From Hyphomicrobiales bacterium (GTDB lineage Bacteria > Pseudomonadota > Alphaproteobacteria > Rhizobiales > Xanthobacteraceae): a stretch of DNA of 39,412 nucleotides. Below are positions 22,956 through 31,128 of this stretch, piece by piece; position 1 is the stretch's first letter, and each line of letters begins with the position of its first letter. The translations under genes and the position numbers were made by a program. A model generated the notes under the pieces. The model was not told where the DNA came from and did not search any database. It worked only from the letters and a program-made list of their open reading frames with translations. The DNA lies in contig DAHUXA010000012.1 in the NCBI GenBank assembly GCA_027307405.1, forward strand, positions 1 to 39,412, written 5' to 3'.

Positions 22956-23275
22956 TGCGCGCTTGGATTGGCACGGCCGCTCTGGTCGCGATCACGATGC
23001 TTGCGCAGGCAGCGAGCGCTCAAAGTCTCAAACACGGCGAGCAGTTGCTCGCACACAATTGCGCATCGTGCCATGCGGTTGGTCGCAGCGGTGACAGCCC
23101 GCACAAATTTGCGCTGCCTTTTCGCACCCTCGGACAGCGCTATCCGATTGAGTCCTTGGAGGAGGCGCTGGGAGAGGGCATTATATCCGGCCATCCGGAT
23201 ATGCCTGAATTCAAGTTTGACGCCAGCGATGTCGGTGCCATCATTGCCTATCTGAAGTCCATCCAGCAGCGCTAG
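22955..23275 (+). CDS. Small exported class I cytochrome c
   Basis: A 106-residue protein with a signal peptide (1-22, ending AASA before QSLKHGEQ) and a mature domain of about 84 residues. The haem motif is CASCH (36-40) and the distal ligand is probably M83 in SGHPDMPEFKF, followed by the C-terminal helix SDVGAIIAYLKSI typical of monohaem cytochromes c. It would sit in the periplasm and shuttle electrons. The start overlaps the stop of a TIGR03809-like gene, and an Old Yellow Enzyme gene begins 36 bases downstream. Which oxidase or dehydrogenase it serves is unknown. Confidence 0.88.
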   Translation: MRAWIGTAALVAITMLAQAASAQSLKHGEQLLAHNCASCHAVGRSGDSPHKFALPFRTLGQRYPIESLEEALGEGIISGHPDMPEFKFDASDVGAIIAYLKSIQQR

Positions 23276-23311
23276 GAAGTGGCGCGTTCCAGCCAGAGTT
23301 GAACCATCCTC

Positions 23312-24412
23312 ATGCCCAGTACCTTGTTCACGCCCTTTCGTGTGGCGGGCCTCGAGCTTGCCAACCGCATCGTGGTCTCGCCGATGTGCCAGTACTCGGC
23401 CGACGACGGCTGTGCCAACGATTGGCACCTTATGCATCTTGGAATGCTGGCGCATTCCGGAGCTGCCCTTGTGATCGTGGAAGCAACCCATGTTGAAAGG
23501 CACGGCCGCATCACCCATGGATGTATGGGCTTGTATTCCGACGACAACGAATCCGCTTTGGCGCGCGTAGTTGCACAGGCGCGGCGCATGGGCAGCGCCA
23601 AGTTCGGCATTCAGATCGCGCATTCCGGCCGCAAGGGCTCGGCCCAGCGTCCCTGGGAGGGCGCAGCCGCACTCAAACCAGAGGCCGACCCGTGGCCGAC
23701 CATTGCGGCATCGCCAATCCCGTTTGGCGAGGGCTGGCACACACCGCGCGAAGTGACCGAAGCCGATATGGAGCGCGTGCGCGCCGCCTTTGTCTCATCC
23801 GCTCGGCGTGCGCTGCGGATCGGTTTCGACGAGATCGAGCTCCATATGGCGCACGGCTATCTCGCGCACGGTTTCATGTCGCCGATTTCAAACAAGCGCA
23901 GCGACCAATACGGAGGTCCGCTCGAGAACCGGTTGCGCTTTCCGCTTTCGATCGCACGTGCCGTACGCGCCGTCGTGCCAAAGACGGTTCCTCTCGGCGC
24001 GCGCATTACGGGCAGCGATTGGCGCGAGGGTGGATTAACGCCTGATGACGCAGTGTCGATTTCCCGGGCACTCAAGGCCGAAGGAATTGATTTCATCTGC
24101 ATTTCCTCCGGCGGCGTCGCCGCTGATATCCGGAATCCCACCGAGCCGGGCTACAACGTGCCAATCGCCGCGCGCGTGAGAAAAGAGGCAGGCATTCCAA
24201 CGCGGACCGTCGGGCTGATCGTCAGGCCCGAACACGCGGAGGAAATTGTGGCCAAGGGCGAAGCCGACATGGTTTCGATGGCGCGTTGCTTCCTCGACGA
24301 TCCGCATTGGGGCTGGCACGCTGCGAAGGTGCTCGGCGCCGAAGTGGCGCGGCCGCCGCAATATCAGCGTGCCGGCCCGAAGCTGTGGGCGCCGGCCGCG
24401 GCGAAGGCGTAA
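23312..24412 (+). CDS. NADH:flavin oxidoreductase, Old Yellow Enzyme family (YqjM/XenA type)
   Basis: A 366-residue FMN TIM-barrel ene-reductase. IVVSPMCQYSADDG places Cys26 at the thermophilic-like/YqjM position that tunes the flavin. IQIAHSGRKGS, the substrate-binding pair in ELHMAHGYLAHGFMSP, SNKRSDQYGGPLENRLRFPL and the phosphate loop GLIVRPEHAEEIV with MARCFLDDPHW are all classic. It reduces activated C=C bonds (enones, nitro compounds, xenobiotics) using NAD(P)H. It is downstream of the small cytochrome gene by 36 bases and ends 3 bases from the convergent sugar-ABC ATPase. Physiological substrate unknown. Confidence 0.94.
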   Translation: MPSTLFTPFRVAGLELANRIVVSPMCQYSADDGCANDWHLMHLGMLAHSGAALVIVEATHVERHGRITHGCMGLYSDDNESALARVVAQARRMGSAKFGIQIAHSGRKGSAQRPWEGAAALKPEADPWPTIAASPIPFGEGWHTPREVTEADMERVRAAFVSSARRALRIGFDEIELHMAHGYLAHGFMSPISNKRSDQYGGPLENRLRFPLSIARAVRAVVPKTVPLGARITGSDWREGGLTPDDAVSISRALKAEGIDFICISSGGVAADIRNPTEPGYNVPIAARVRKEAGIPTRTVGLIVRPEHAEEIVAKGEADMVSMARCFLDDPHWGWHAAKVLGAEVARPPQYQRAGPKLWAPAAAKA

Positions 24413-24415
24413 GCG

Positions 24416-25513
24416 TTAGATGACTGCCCCGCTCGCGGGATCAATCAAGTGCATGTGGTCGATGTTGGCATAGAGCCGCATGGGCGCTCCAGCATCGGCC
24501 GCGCTGCTGGGCTCGACCCGACCGCAAATTTCGGTGCCCTTGATGGTGAAGAACACCATCGTCTCCATACCCATGGGCTCAACAACATCGAGCGTCGCCG
24601 TGAAATCACGGCCATCATCGCGTCCATTGTGGCGTGGCTCGGTGATGTGTTCGGGCCGCAGTCCAAGCACCAGGTCTTTTCCGACGACCGGCCGGTAGCG
24701 GCCTTCGTTTGCAGCGGGGACAGGAAAAGCGATGGCATCGGAAATACGCGCGCGCATACCGGCGCCGTTCTGCTCAAGCCGGCAAGGAATGAAATTCATC
24801 GCGGGCGAACCGATGAAACCCGCCACGAAACGCGTCCGTGGGTGGTGGTACAGCTCTTGCGGTGTGCCGATCTGTTCAATGCGGCCATGGTTCATGACCA
24901 CGACGCGGTCCGCGAGCGTCATGGCCTCGACCTGGTCATGCGTCACGTAGACCGTTGTCGTCTTTACTTTTTGATGCACGCGCTTGATCTCGGTGCGCAT
25001 CTGCACGCGTAATTTTGCGTCAAGGTTGGAGAGCGGCTCGTCGAACAGGAAGACTTTGGGATTGCGCACAATGGCGCGGCCCATGGCGACCCGCTGACGC
25101 TGTCCGCCGGATAGCGCTTTCGGGCGGCGATCCAGCAATTCGGTGATATCGAGGATGCGGGCGGCTTGTTCGACGCGCTGACGGATCTCGGCCTTCGGGA
25201 GTTTGCGCAACTTCAGCCCAAACGACATGTTTTCGAAGGCCGTCATGTGCGGATACAAAGCATAGTTCTGAAACACCATCGCGATGTCGCGGTCTTTAGG
25301 CGGCAGGTCATTGACCACTTCGCCGCCGATCGAAATGTTGCCGGACGTCACTTCCTCCAGCCCCGCGATCATCCGCAAGGTCGTGCTCTTGCCGCAGCCG
25401 GAAGGGCCGACCAGCACGACGAACTCGTTGTCCGGGATATCAAGGTCGATCGCGCGCACGGCCTCGACCTCTCCATACTTCTTGACGACCTGATGCAGCG
25501 CGACTTCGGCCAT
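24416..25513 (-). CDS. ugpC: CUT1 ABC transporter ATP-binding protein (UgpC/MalK type)
   Basis: A 365-residue ATPase. Walker A is GPSGCGKSTT (36-45), the Q-loop is MVFQNYALYPHMTAFENM, the signature LSGGQRQRVAMGRAIVRNP, Walker B FLFDEPLSNLDAKLR, and the H-loop VTHDQVEAM. A C-terminal OB-fold regulatory domain (about 240-365, GLRPEHI ... MHLIDPASG) is present, as in MalK and UgpC. The ATG at 25513 is chosen because the extra upstream 40 codons lie in the permease gene and are unlike the family. It sits 5 bases after the upstream permease stop and is the last gene of this importer operon. Confidence 0.94.
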   Translation of the reverse strand: MAEVALHQVVKKYGEVEAVRAIDLDIPDNEFVVLVGPSGCGKSTTLRMIAGLEEVTSGNISIGGEVVNDLPPKDRDIAMVFQNYALYPHMTAFENMSFGLKLRKLPKAEIRQRVEQAARILDITELLDRRPKALSGGQRQRVAMGRAIVRNPKVFLFDEPLSNLDAKLRVQMRTEIKRVHQKVKTTTVYVTHDQVEAMTLADRVVVMNHGRIEQIGTPQELYHHPRTRFVAGFIGSPAMNFIPCRLEQNGAGMRARISDAIAFPVPAANEGRYRPVVGKDLVLGLRPEHITEPRHNGRDDGRDFTATLDVVEPMGMETMVFFTIKGTEICGRVEPSSAADAGAPMRLYANIDHMHLIDPASGAVI

Positions 25514-25518
25514 AGTGC

Positions 25519-26418
25519 TCAGCCCTTTGTGGCGCCGGCGGTGAGCCCGGCGATGTAGTAGTCCATGAGGAATGCGTAGATGACGAGCGGCGGTGCGGCG
25601 GCGACCAGCGCACCGGCCATGAGCATGCCCCACTTGTACACGTCGGCGCGGATGAGGCTCGTCACCGTGCCGACGGTGAGCACCTGCTGGTCCGCCGAAT
25701 AAAGAAAGGCCATCGGATAAACGAAGGCCGCCCAGGACACCGTGAATGCGAAGATCGTTGCCGCGATGATGCCGGGCAGCGCAACCGGAATGAATATCTT
25801 CAGGAGCATCTGCATGTGGCCGGCGCCATCGATCAAAGCCGCCTCATCGAGTTCTTTGGGAATCGACTGGAAGTAGCCGATCATGATCCAAGTGCAGAAC
25901 GGCACCGTCAGGGTCGGGTAGACCAGCACCATGCCCCAATAGGAATTGAGCAGGCCGACGGCCTTCACAATCTGGAACAGGGGAAGGAACAACAGCGTGT
26001 CCGGAACGAGGTAGGTGAGAAAAATCCCGGTCGCAAGAATGCTCGACCCCCAGAAACGCATGCGGCCCAGAGAGAATGCGGCGAGCACGCTTACGACCAT
26101 GGTGATTACGACCACGCAAGTCGTCACGATGGCGGTGTTCTTGAAGAAGATCAGGAAGTCGGTCTGCGTGAACAGGATCTTGAACTGATCAAGCGTGATG
26201 CCGTTGGCGATGATCCACGGATTGGTCGCCATGTGCGCGACTTCGGCGTCGCTCTTGAGCGCGGTCACCACCATGTAGTAGGGCGGAATCAGGAAGAAGA
26301 TCGCAAATATGATGAGGAATACGTAAGAGGTGATCAGCGCCCAGCGGCGATCGCGCCTGAGGCTGGCGTGCCGGCGCATACCGGTGGCAGCCGGCATGGC
26401 CATGGTCGTCGAGCTCAT
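25519..26418 (-). CDS. CUT1 sugar ABC transporter permease (MalG type)
   Basis: A 299-residue permease. After a cytoplasmic Arg-rich start (about 15-27) the first helix is ALITSYVFLIIFAIFFLIPPYYMVVTALK. The conserved coupling motif EAA is seen in PKELDEAALIDGAGHMQMLLKIFIPVALPGI. About six helices. It ends AGLTAGATKG, the usual MalG ending. It overlaps the upstream permease by four bases (ATGA). It forms the channel with the MalF-type protein encoded just upstream. Confidence 0.94.
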   Translation of the reverse strand: MSSTTMAMPAATGMRRHASLRRDRRWALITSYVFLIIFAIFFLIPPYYMVVTALKSDAEVAHMATNPWIIANGITLDQFKILFTQTDFLIFFKNTAIVTTCVVVITMVVSVLAAFSLGRMRFWGSSILATGIFLTYLVPDTLLFLPLFQIVKAVGLLNSYWGMVLVYPTLTVPFCTWIMIGYFQSIPKELDEAALIDGAGHMQMLLKIFIPVALPGIIAATIFAFTVSWAAFVYPMAFLYSADQQVLTVGTVTSLIRADVYKWGMLMAGALVAAAPPLVIYAFLMDYYIAGLTAGATKG

Positions 26419-27362
26419 CCGATTTCCCTCCCACGCTTACGCACGCCGCGCAGGATGAACACGGCGGCGATCGCAAGTATCGGGAACATGAACAGCGAAG
26501 TCGCCGCGCCAAGGGGCAGATCGCCTGAGCGGATGCCCAACAGGAACGCGTACGTCGCGAACACATGGGTCATATTGCGCGGCCCGCCGGCGGTCATGAT
26601 CTGCACAATGTCGAAATTTGCGAAGGTGACGATCAGCGAAAACAGCACCGTGATGGCGATGATGTTGCGCATCATCGGCAGGGTGATGTGGATGAATTTC
26701 TGCCAGGCATTGGCGCCGTCGATCGCCGCCGCTTCGTAGAGTTGTTCCGGCACCGACTTGAGGGCGGCAAGGTACATGATCAGAAAGAACGGCGCGCCGT
26801 ACCAGACATTCACCAGGATGACCGAAAAGCGCGCCCAATAAGGGTTGCTCAACCAGGGGACTTCGTCGAAACCGAGCCCGGTCAAGATCCAGTTGAACGC
26901 CGAATGGGTCGGGTCAAACAACCACCACCAGCCGAGCGATGACAGAGCGAGCGGGATGACCCACGGCACCAGCAGCATCCCTCGCCACTTGCGCTGACCT
27001 TTGGCAGGCAAGTTGTTGATGAGGTGCGCAGTGATCAGCCCGATAAGGGCTTTGAAGAACACGGCGGACAGCGCAAAGATCGCCGATTGCTGCACCACCA
27101 TCCAGAACACGTCGCGGGACAGCAGGTAGCTGAAATTGCCGAGGCCGATGAAACGCGTCTGCGCCTTGTTCAGCATCGACAGATAGATGGAGTAGAAGGC
27201 AGGGTAGATAACGAGGCAGGTGATGATCGCGATCAGCGGCAGACAAAACAGGAAGGCAATCGTCGAGCGCTGCCGGAGGAATTTGCTCAGGCCGCTGCGC
27301 GCGGAGGGGCGCACGCCCGCCTGTTGCAGGCCTGGAACCCAGCTTTGGACGGTGTCTGCCAT
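26415..27362 (-). CDS. CUT1 sugar ABC transporter permease (MalF type)
   Basis: A 315-residue permease. The first helix is STIAFLFCLPLIAIITCLVIYPAFYSIYLS, and the coupling loop EAA reads PEQLYEAAAIDGANAWQKFIHITLPMM. The start at 27362 is preferred to an in-frame ATG 26 codons upstream because that longer version would place a perfect 11-base-pair hairpin (27416-27442) across its start codon. The gene lies 106 bases after the binding protein, and its stop overlaps the next permease gene. The order binding protein, two permeases, ATPase is standard for CUT1 systems. Confidence 0.92.
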   Translation of the reverse strand: MADTVQSWVPGLQQAGVRPSARSGLSKFLRQRSTIAFLFCLPLIAIITCLVIYPAFYSIYLSMLNKAQTRFIGLGNFSYLLSRDVFWMVVQQSAIFALSAVFFKALIGLITAHLINNLPAKGQRKWRGMLLVPWVIPLALSSLGWWWLFDPTHSAFNWILTGLGFDEVPWLSNPYWARFSVILVNVWYGAPFFLIMYLAALKSVPEQLYEAAAIDGANAWQKFIHITLPMMRNIIAITVLFSLIVTFANFDIVQIMTAGGPRNMTHVFATYAFLLGIRSGDLPLGAATSLFMFPILAIAAVFILRGVRKRGREIG

Positions 27363-27415
27363 GCGGCTGTCTTCGACCTTATAACGGTCGCCCCTCGCCG
27401 GTGGTTCAACATCGC

Positions 27416-27442
27416 GTATGCCGGCCGATGAGGCCGGCATAC
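27416..27442 (-). promoter_or_regulatory. Intercistronic hairpin between binding-protein and permease genes
   Basis: GTATGCCGGCC and GGCCGGCATAC are perfectly complementary 11-base arms around a GATGA loop. It sits 26 bases after the binding-protein stop and 53 bases before the permease start. In malE-malF-type operons such a hairpin blocks 3' exonuclease decay and lets the binding protein be made in excess. There is no T-tract, so readthrough to the permeases is expected. Confidence 0.75.
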
Positions 27443-27468
27443 GAACTTGTCATGACAATTGCCAATGA

Positions 27469-28821
27469 CTAGGCACGCAGCGTGCCTTCGAGCTCCTTTT
27501 CTGCCCACTTGATGACGTCGTCGATCTTCTCGTTGCCCTGCGTAAGCTTCGCCACCATCACAGTGTTGATAGCCTGGTTGTACATCTGGGCGCCGACTTC
27601 GGAGCGTGCCGGTGCGCCGAACATCGAGGTCAGTTCATCGCCGCGCGGCGGATAGCTGTAGACCACGCCCTTCGGCGGCTCGACCGTCTTCCACGTGTCG
27701 AGATCGTACATGCTCTTGAACGACGGCAGGTCGTAGCCGATTGAAGCCGCGACCAACTGGGCGATCGATTCCTTCTGCGACATATGCAGCAGAAGATCTT
27801 TGCCCGCCGACTTGTTCTTCGAAAAGCTCCAAAGACCGTAGAACTGCGGAAGCTGCCCGACGTAACGGCCTTTCGGGCCTCTCGGCATCGCGTGCAGCCA
27901 GATGTTTTCCGCAACCTTCGGATTGTCGCGCTTGGCAACCGCCCATGAGCTTGGAGGGTTCATAATGCCGGAACCCTTGCCGGAAATGATCCAGCGATTA
28001 TTGCCGGCGTCATCCCAGGCGTAGACCTCGGGCGGGTTCACCGCCATCAGCTTCTTGAGATATTCGAGCGCCTTGCGGGTCTCGTCCGAGTTGACCTTGA
28101 TGTTGTCCTTCTCGTCGATCATGACCACGCCGAAGGAGTTGAACAGGGCGCCGACCCAGTCAACGGCGTCGCTGGTCTGGCCCATTGGCAGACCGACCGG
28201 ATATCCCGCCTTGTGCAATTTCTGTGCGCTGTCGAGATAGACATCCCATGTCCATTGATCGGTCTTGGCCTTGTCGTATTTCGACTCGTCTGCCGGGAAC
28301 ATGTCGACGAGATCGATGCCGCAATGCTCCTTGTAGAGATCGAAGCGCGACTGGCAGGGTTTCACCTGGCTGCCGATCGCGGTCGGGATGCCGCGCCATG
28401 TGCCTTTGATCTTGGCGAGATATTCGGCGACCGGGCTGATCGGGCCATATTGCTTGATCAGTTGCGCGACGACGTCGTCGAGCGGCTCAAGCAGACGCTG
28501 GTGAATCTGAATGTTCCAGTCGCGATGCGACATGATGTCGTGGCCTGTGCCGGCTTGCGCTTCGGCCGCGGCTGTCAGCTTGTCCTTCTCACCTTGCGAG
28601 GTGATGTAGTCGATGTGGACATCGACATTGTTCTTGTCGCCCCATTCCTTGCAGATCTTGTCGAGGGCTTTGTTGGCACCAGGGACCCAATGGTCCCAGC
28701 AGCCTAGTGTAAGAGTGCCGGCGGCATGGACGCCGCTGACATAGGGAGCGGTGATTGCCGCTGCCGAACCGAGGGCAGCGGTCTTGAGAACGGCACGACG
28801 TGATAGGCGTGAACTTCCCAT
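27469..28821 (-). CDS. CUT1 ABC transporter substrate-binding protein, Tat-exported
   Basis: A 450-residue extracellular solute-binding protein (family 1). The N-terminus SSRLSRRAVLKTAALGSAAAITAPYVSGVHA is a twin-arginine signal (RR at about 8-9) with a weakly hydrophobic core and AxA cleavage near 32. The mature part starts GTLTLGCWDHWVPGANKALDKICKEW, and the hinge and loops look like family 1 (for example TAAAEAQAGTGHDIMSHRDWN). The start at 28821 has a GGGAGGAGACC ribosome site; a longer frame upstream has none. Tat export implies folding before transport, possibly with a cofactor or cytosolic ligand. Substrate unknown; sugar, polyol or related organic compound by class. Confidence 0.94.
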   Translation of the reverse strand: MGSSRLSRRAVLKTAALGSAAAITAPYVSGVHAAGTLTLGCWDHWVPGANKALDKICKEWGDKNNVDVHIDYITSQGEKDKLTAAAEAQAGTGHDIMSHRDWNIQIHQRLLEPLDDVVAQLIKQYGPISPVAEYLAKIKGTWRGIPTAIGSQVKPCQSRFDLYKEHCGIDLVDMFPADESKYDKAKTDQWTWDVYLDSAQKLHKAGYPVGLPMGQTSDAVDWVGALFNSFGVVMIDEKDNIKVNSDETRKALEYLKKLMAVNPPEVYAWDDAGNNRWIISGKGSGIMNPPSSWAVAKRDNPKVAENIWLHAMPRGPKGRYVGQLPQFYGLWSFSKNKSAGKDLLLHMSQKESIAQLVAASIGYDLPSFKSMYDLDTWKTVEPPKGVVYSYPPRGDELTSMFGAPARSEVGAQMYNQAINTVMVAKLTQGNEKIDDVIKWAEKELEGTLRA

Positions 28822-29054
28822 GGTCTCCTCCCGGATTGTTTTTTTCGCTTTATAAAACGATACTCTCGCTCCTGGCGGACGGCTAGTCACTAAAAGTTGG
28901 ATGGCTATAAATTTGCAGTTCCTTTTGCGCTGCAACGGACTCGCTACTAAAGTCGATCTTCTCTTAAGCCGCCGCGCATCGAACTCGCCTCATAAAATTG
29001 CATGCTTCAATATCCAATCAATTGCGGGTTCAGCTCCCGTAATAGAATTTGCTG

Positions 29055-29900
29055 ATGGAAAACGTCGTTTTCCTCGCGGTTTTGTTCGCTGCCGCTTGCC
29101 ATGCCGGCTGGAATGCGCTGATCAAGGTCGGGCTTGACCCTCTCTCGACGACCACCCTGATCTCGATCGGCTCCGGTGTCGTGGCCCTCATCATCGCGCC
29201 GTTCGTAGATGGGCCGGCTTGGGCAGCCTTGCCCTGGCTAGTTGCGTCAATTGCCGTTCATCTCATCTATTTCGCGTCGCTCATTGAGAGCTATCGCACC
29301 GGCGATCTTGGGCAAGTCTATCCAATCGCCCGCGGCTCGGCGCCCTTGATGACGGCTACGGCCACCACGTTCTTTGTCGGTGAAAAACTGAGTGTTATCG
29401 GCTGGAGCGGAATCCTTGCACTTGTGGTGGGCGTGCTGCTTTTGTCCGCACGGGGGGGCCGCGAGCTGGCCGAGATTGACCGCCGCGCGATCGGCTTTGC
29501 GTTCTTTACTGCGCTCACGATTTGCGCGTATTCGGTCATCGATGGCATCGGCGCGCGCCTCGCGGGCAATCCAAATGGTTATTCGCTCTGGCTCTTTGTC
29601 GGCATTGCCGTGGTCATGGTGCCTTACGCGCTCTATCGCGACGGCACGGACGTCTTGCCGGCGATGCAACGTTTTTGGCAGCGTGGCCTTGCCGGGGGCG
29701 CGCTGCAACTTCTTTCGTATGGAATCGCGATCTGGGCGATGACGATGGCGCCCATTGCTATCGTCGCGACCTTACGGGAAACCAGCGTGCTGTTCGGGGC
29801 CGCCATTGCGGTGGTGGTGCTTAAGGAGCCGCTGCGGCCTGTGCGCATCATCGCCGCCTGTCTGATCGTCACCGGGTTGGTGCTGATACGTTTGCAGTAA
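29055..29900 (+). CDS. EamA/DMT-family transporter
   Basis: A 281-residue integral membrane protein with ten predicted helices in two EamA repeats. The first repeat begins ENVVFLAVLFAAACHAGWNALIKVG and contains YRTGDLGQVYPIARGSAPL (about 84-102); the second begins near 147 (AIGFAFFTALTICAYSVIDG) and ends SVLFGAAIAVVVLKEPLRPVRIIAACLIVTGLVLI. Family members export or import metabolites such as amino acids; direction and substrate are unknown here. The ATG at 29055 follows a TTG two codons earlier; neither has a clear ribosome site. The 233-base gap upstream also carries the divergent binding-protein leader. Confidence 0.85.
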   Translation: MENVVFLAVLFAAACHAGWNALIKVGLDPLSTTTLISIGSGVVALIIAPFVDGPAWAALPWLVASIAVHLIYFASLIESYRTGDLGQVYPIARGSAPLMTATATTFFVGEKLSVIGWSGILALVVGVLLLSARGGRELAEIDRRAIGFAFFTALTICAYSVIDGIGARLAGNPNGYSLWLFVGIAVVMVPYALYRDGTDVLPAMQRFWQRGLAGGALQLLSYGIAIWAMTMAPIAIVATLRETSVLFGAAIAVVVLKEPLRPVRIIAACLIVTGLVLIRLQ

Positions 29901-29924
29901 CGCTCGCGCGATGCCATTTGCGGT

Positions 29925-29951
29925 CTGCGAACTGTGTATGTCAGTCCGCAG
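29925..29951. terminator. Hairpin between convergent genes, possible bidirectional terminator
   Basis: CTGCGAACTG and CAGTCCGCAG pair at 9 of 10 positions around a 7-base loop. It lies between the EamA transporter stop (29900) and the stop of the convergent hydrolase (29975). No long T-run follows on either strand, so termination would be weak or Rho-assisted. Confidence 0.45.
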
Positions 29952-29974
29952 TGCCGATGCCGGGCAAACGCCGG

Positions 29975-31042
29975 TCAACTTTCAACGACGTCAACGACAG
30001 CTTCTGCAAAGGCCTGCGGAGCCTCCTGCGGCAGGTTGTGTCCTATGCCACCTTTGATGGTTCGATGCTGGTACCTACCGGAGAATTTCTTGGCGTAGGC
30101 GCTTGGCTCCGGATGCGGCGCGCCGTTGGCGTCACCTTCCATGGTGATGGTGGGCACGGTGATCACCGGAGCTGCGGCAAGCCGCTTTTCGAGCTCGTCG
30201 TATTTCGATTCGCCCTGAGCGAGGCCAAGCCGCCACCGGTAATTATGGATCACGATTTCGACGTGGTCGGAGTTGTTGAAGGCGGCCGCGCTCCGGTTGA
30301 ACGTCGCATCATCGAAGGCCCATTTCGGCGAAGCGAGCTGCCAGATGAGCTTCGCGAAATCATGCCGGTATTTGTCGTAGCCGGCGCGTCCGCGATCGGT
30401 GGCAAAATAGAACTGGTACCACCACTGGAGCTCGGCCTGCGGCGGCAACGGGATCTTGCCGGCTTCGGGGCTGCCGATCAGATAACCGCTGACGGAGACC
30501 ATGGCCTTGCAGCGCTCCGGCCAGAGCGCCGCGACGATGTTGGCCGTTCGCGCGCCCCAATCGAAACCGGCGAGGGTCGCTTTCTGGATCTTGAGCGCGT
30601 CCATCAGAGCGATGGTATCTGCAGCGACCGCCGACGGTTGGCCGTTGCGGACCGTATCGCTCGACAGAAATCGCGTCGTGCCATAACCGCGCACGTAGGG
30701 GACGATCACCCGGTAGCCCGCCGACGCCAGCATCGGGGTGACATCGACAAAGCTGTAAATGTCGTAGGGCCAGCCATGCAGGAGGATGACCACGGGGCCA
30801 TCGGTGGGGCCGGCCTCGGCGTAGCCGATATTCAACACGCCAGCATCGATCTGTTTCAGTGGGGCGAACGACGAGTTCGTCCCCGGCTTGATATTGGGCA
30901 GAGCTGCCGACTTCGTCTTGCTGGATTGTGCGGCAGCAGAGCCGATCATGCCGAGCTGGGTGGCAGCGATTGTCATGGCCGCAGCGCCGAAGAAGCGGCG
31001 GCGGTTCTGGTCGAATTCTTCCGGCATTTTAAGCGTATCCAT
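29975..31042 (-). CDS. Epoxide hydrolase-like alpha/beta hydrolase, Tat-exported (short form)
   Basis: A 355-residue protein. The start at 31042 has GAGGAG 7 bases upstream and gives a Tat-type signal, NRRRFFGAAAMTIAATQLGMIGSAAAQ. The hydrolase domain has the oxyanion motif HGWPYD, the nucleophile Asp in LAGFDWGART, and a C-terminal GGIGHNLPQEAP with the catalytic His; this Asp-nucleophile set matches epoxide hydrolases and haloalkane dehalogenases. The lid helices lie between. It is the second of two neighbouring Tat-exported hydrolases and follows the larger one by 86 bases with a hairpin between. Likely opens an epoxide or similar electrophile in the periplasm; substrate unknown. Confidence 0.85.
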   Translation of the reverse strand: MDTLKMPEEFDQNRRRFFGAAAMTIAATQLGMIGSAAAQSSKTKSAALPNIKPGTNSSFAPLKQIDAGVLNIGYAEAGPTDGPVVILLHGWPYDIYSFVDVTPMLASAGYRVIVPYVRGYGTTRFLSSDTVRNGQPSAVAADTIALMDALKIQKATLAGFDWGARTANIVAALWPERCKAMVSVSGYLIGSPEAGKIPLPPQAELQWWYQFYFATDRGRAGYDKYRHDFAKLIWQLASPKWAFDDATFNRSAAAFNNSDHVEIVIHNYRWRLGLAQGESKYDELEKRLAAAPVITVPTITMEGDANGAPHPEPSAYAKKFSGRYQHRTIKGGIGHNLPQEAPQAFAEAVVDVVES

Positions 31043-31086
31043 TGGCGAATCTCCTCGGTGCGATGAGGCCGCGGCGTGGGAAAGAT

Positions 31087-31111
31087 GCGGCGCGCGTGTG
31101 GGACGCGCCGC
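31087..31111 (-). promoter_or_regulatory. Intercistronic hairpin between the two hydrolase genes
   Basis: GCGGCGCG and CGCGCCGC are perfect 8-base arms around a 9-base loop, in the 86-base gap between the larger hydrolase stop and the smaller hydrolase start. On the minus strand it is followed by ATCTTTCCC, a weak T-tract. It may attenuate or partially terminate before the second gene. Confidence 0.5.
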
Positions 31112-31128
31112 CGTGCGTTTCAAATGGA

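Noticed and set aside
22627-23094. A 155-codon plus-strand frame
   Set aside because: It runs out of phase through the TIGR03809-like gene and the cytochrome c gene, both of which have better protein signatures; it is their shadow.
29010-29040. GCGGG-TTCAGCT-CCCGT, looks like a tRNA T-arm, possibly an integration-site remnant
   Set aside because: The rest of a tRNA cloverleaf and any integrase are absent, and the loop has G where tRNA has the conserved A58.
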